A DNA stretch of 64,000 nucleotides from Warburgia ugandensis (lineage: Eukaryota; Streptophyta; Magnoliopsida; Canellales; Canellaceae): NCBI GenBank assembly GCA_035236585.1, contig CP141126.1:65263414-65327413 (forward strand). The letters are read 5' to 3'. Every line of letters starts with the position of its first letter. The first letter of the stretch is position 1. Below the pieces are notes generated by a model. That model saw only the letters and a program-made list of their open reading frames with translations. It did no database searches and was not told where the DNA came from. The translations under genes and the position numbers were made by a program. This document shows, one piece after another, positions 60,973-64,000 of this stretch.

Positions 60973-63426
60973 TGAACTTGACCAAAAACAAAGGGATATG
61001 ATCTTGGACCTTGATGGAGTAAAAGCCCTAAAATTAATTAAAATCCTTGATTAAAAAGGAAAAGACCTAAGATCAAATGGTTGGATCATAAGTAAAAGCT
61101 TTAAGAATGAGAAATGGGTTAGCTTGAGTTATGCATTGATTTCATTTGATTTATTTCATGAATATAGGATTGGTGATAGATTATAACTTCATTTCAAATG
61201 TCCATAAAATTATTCATGAATGATGAATTGTAACTTAGGACCATGTTGGTATGATTTCATGCAATTGTAACTTAGGACCATGCTAGAATTTCATGTTAGA
61301 TTAGACTATGGTATGAGATGGTACCTTAGGTCCATGATAGTTTAATTTGAGTTTATTAGATAAAGTGCATTAGTTAGAAATTATGCTTGTGTAATCTTAA
61401 GTACCTTGAACAATTATCATTAGGTTGTTCAATTATGTAGTTTTATGCTTTAAAGTTATAATTCATTTATGGTTAAATTTTATTAATAGATTTAATTATT
61501 AAAGTAGTTATGAGATAAAGAGCATGAAACACCAAAAATAGAATCTAATCAGAAAGTAGAGTTTCATGACACAAATAAGAGTGAATTATTTGACTTGGAC
61601 TTAATTAGTAAGGGCTATAGTTAGTAGGACAATATAAGGATTATCAAATCCTTGACCCAAATTAGGAGAATAATAAACCCCATGAATGAAATTTTAAATG
61701 TTCATGGACTTAATTAAAATCAATTAGAAAGAGTACTTAGGATTAACATGCTCATAGGAACCTTATGAAAGGTTGAGCTAAAGTCACTCTAGTGAATGTA
61801 GAGCATGGTGGTTAAGGGACTTTTCTAATAGAGCCTTGCTCTTCTCCTACCTTCCATTGACGTTTGTGAGGTCTAAATGCCTCCTTACATGAGGATTGAA
61901 GTAACCACTTTGTGTTCACCCATTCAGCTAGTAAGCCTTAGCCAATTGGAAATAAGAGGAGTAGTCTAAACTTAGGCTGAAATAAGTTATCTTCAACCAG
62001 TAAAACATTAATTAGTTGCATAATAATAATAAGAGCATAAAAGGTTAGTAAATTATCTAACCATAATAAAAATTGTAAGAAAGATAAGGATGATCAAACA
62101 AGATGCATTGGATCTTGAATGATTAAGAACAATAAAAAGAAATAAATATTTCTTGATGATGATATATATATTGCTTGCAACTTAGATCAAATAGAATAAA
62201 AGATCTGAACCCTTGATCAAATATGATTCAAGGAAGAGAACTAAGATCATCCTCCTTAAGGATGATCAAACAACTAAACTTAGATCAAAGGAGAATTAGA
62301 TGATAGAAGATCTAAGTTCTTGATATTTATCAACAAGTATAAATTTTTGATCAAAGGATCTATGAAAGATCAAGATCAAAGAAAGGTATACATAAAGACT
62401 TAGGATAGAAAATACTTAGATCTGAAAGATTAGAGGATCATTCTAATCATTAGATCTATTGATCAATAAAATCAACACTATCTGAGGAAGATAGACCATG
62501 ATAGGACAAAAGATGTAGATCCTTTATATAAAAGTACAAGATTGGACAAAAAATAGAGATAGGATTATTCAGATTGTATATGTAGTGACAGTATGTATGG
62601 ATTTACAGATTTCATACACTAGTCAGGATCATTGACAATCTAATGAGATGGATCACTGCTTGAAGGTAGGCGGATTTTATGAATGCATCTACATGGGATG
62701 TTCATGTTGAACACATGATCTTATGTTGACAAGTGTAATGTTAATACTTGTATTAAATCCCCTAAAACCCTTATGATCCAACCAAACATATATGAAATGG
62801 TTAAGTTAGAATTGAGGACTAAACTCTAAGTGAATATGGAACTAAAAGATATTCTAGCCCTAAGTAAACAGACAGATTATCTAATATGTATGAAACCTAT
62901 TTTACATACAAGCATAGAGGCTTGTGGTTTAGTTTTAAACAGGCATAAGCTTGACGATGTTATGCTAGGGGAGTTATGAGGGTTTGGCCACTTGCTTCCC
63001 AAAATTTGATGATTTTGAAGATACCTTGCCCTATGAGAGGCTAAAAGTCTGGTGGGGCAATTATGAGAAGGCCACCACTATGAAAGTCCTGTCTCCCCAT
63101 ATAGGCAGTGACACAATATTTTCCACTACGGTATCAATGGTGAACAGGGTAGTTATCTGAGCATGCTAGTACAAATTAGACTATAACATGGTAGTCCTTT
63201 GATTATTTTGTACTATGAGGCATATGAGATAGGCATAGTGAAATGCCTTATGTTTTAGCGTGATGAAATGCCAGGTAATTGTATATTACTACTATTTCCC
63301 AAGAAGGGAAATTCCCAGTATAGGGCTAGCTGAAATACTAATTTCTCATAGTAGAAAGAATTGATCAGCATAGTTGGGAATGATATTTGACTACTTTCAT
63401 AAATTTGACGGATTTATCCATCTATA

Positions 63427-63454
63427 GTATGTATGTATGTATGTATGTATGTAT
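63427..63454. repeat. (GTAT)7 microsatellite
   Basis: Seven tetranucleotide units in J2. J1 has only a short related stretch near 16230. Confidence 0.92.
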
Positions 63455-63584
63455 AAAGATGTAAATATATGACAAAGTAAAGTGTTAGATATATGAGTAT
63501 GTTTTCAAATAACAGGATTATGAAGTATTAGAATTATACTGTCAATTATTATGATTCTTAAATCCCATACCAAGGATAGTTTGC

Positions 63585-63622
63585 TGAGATATTGTAAATG
63601 TTTCAATGTTTACAATATCTCA
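63585..63622. promoter_or_regulatory. Perfect 14-bp palindromic hairpin in J2
   Basis: TGAGATATTGTAAA and TTTACAATATCTCA around a 10-base loop, at the same place as in J1. Confidence 0.85.
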
Positions 63623-64000
63623 AATACAAAGAAGGAGAGTTAGGAGCTTAAGACTATAGAAGACTTGAAGAGAATAATTATTAGGGTATACCCCTTGAAG
63701 ACATGTATTTCGTTTTGTTTGAGAGTGTTGTATTGTAATGAGAGTTTCATTATATGGTGAGCTTTGAGTTTTGGATTACGTAATTTGGACAATTATTGTA
63801 ATGTATTTGGGCTATACTACGAACCATTGGATGGATTCTAGAATTTAATAAAAATATATTCCTTCAATGGAATTTTATCTTGTACAAAAAATCTACTTAT
63901 GGTATGTATGAAGTGATGACTTTGGTTTTTCAAAACAACTTCTAAAGTAAAGAATTTTCGTTGCTTTGTTTCGCAAATTTTTTTTACCACTAAGGGCCTT

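Larger units (their letters stand above)
47359..64000 (+). mobile_element. J2: J-type LTR, interrupted by element K
   Basis: It starts TCTAATAACCCCAATTTT, where a TGTAATAACCCC start is expected. It runs to 49251, resumes at 60973 after K and continues to the window end. Its own DNA totals about 4.92 kb. By comparison with J1 only about 50 bp remain outside the window. A TATAAATA box lies at 47937-47944 and a 14-bp hairpin at 63585-63622. Solo LTR or 5' LTR of a longer element cannot be decided here. Confidence 0.85.

Noticed and set aside
1-64000. tRNA, rRNA and organelle-derived genes
   Set aside because: No cloverleaf, rRNA core sequence or plastid/mitochondrial gene was recognised. The only tRNA-related words are primer-binding sites. 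A covariance-model scan was not possible here.

Overview
The window is AT-rich plant nuclear DNA, probably from an angiosperm with a repeat-laden genome. It looks like intergenic heterochromatin made almost wholly of long-terminal-repeat (LTR) retrotransposon fossils. The evidence is plant-type primer-binding sites (tRNA-Asp-like and tRNA-iMet), Athila-type gag and protease remnants, gypsy-type polypurine tracts, and large TG...CA LTRs with 5-bp target-site duplications (TSDs). I recognise no intact host protein gene and no rRNA, tRNA or CRISPR array. The species cannot be named from this sequence. All percentages below are by-eye estimates.

Region by region: 1-7460 holds two inverted Athila-like LTRs around a short internal stub, followed by an eroded Athila-like internal region. 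7461-15258 is mostly unassigned: an (AG)n microsatellite, small coiled-coil and LTR-like fragments, a degenerate array of about 100-bp units and a 99-bp-period duplication. 15259-36596 is one Athila-like insertion arranged LTR-internal-LTR-internal-LTR and bounded by the TSD CTATG. A 4.9-kb solo LTR (J1) sits in its first LTR and a partial LTR (H) in its second internal region. 36602-37959 is flanking DNA with a coiled-coil reading frame. 37960-42746 is a pair of related LTRs in opposite orientation (G1, G2).

42747-64000 is a four-level nest. A minus-strand gypsy fossil (F) was entered by a plus-strand relative of J1 (J2). J2 was entered by an 11.7-kb element K (TSD TGGAT), and K's 3' LTR was entered by a 2.85-kb solo LTR M (TSD TAAGT). 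The order of insertion is therefore F, J2, K, M.

The J, K, M, G and H LTRs share a layout: ends of the type TGTAATA...GTCRYTACA, a TATAAATA box about 400-580 bp inside the 5' end where seen, and a palindromic hairpin about 340-610 bp from the 3' end. The hairpin keeps its pairing while its sequence changes between families. It is the most interesting unexplained signal here.
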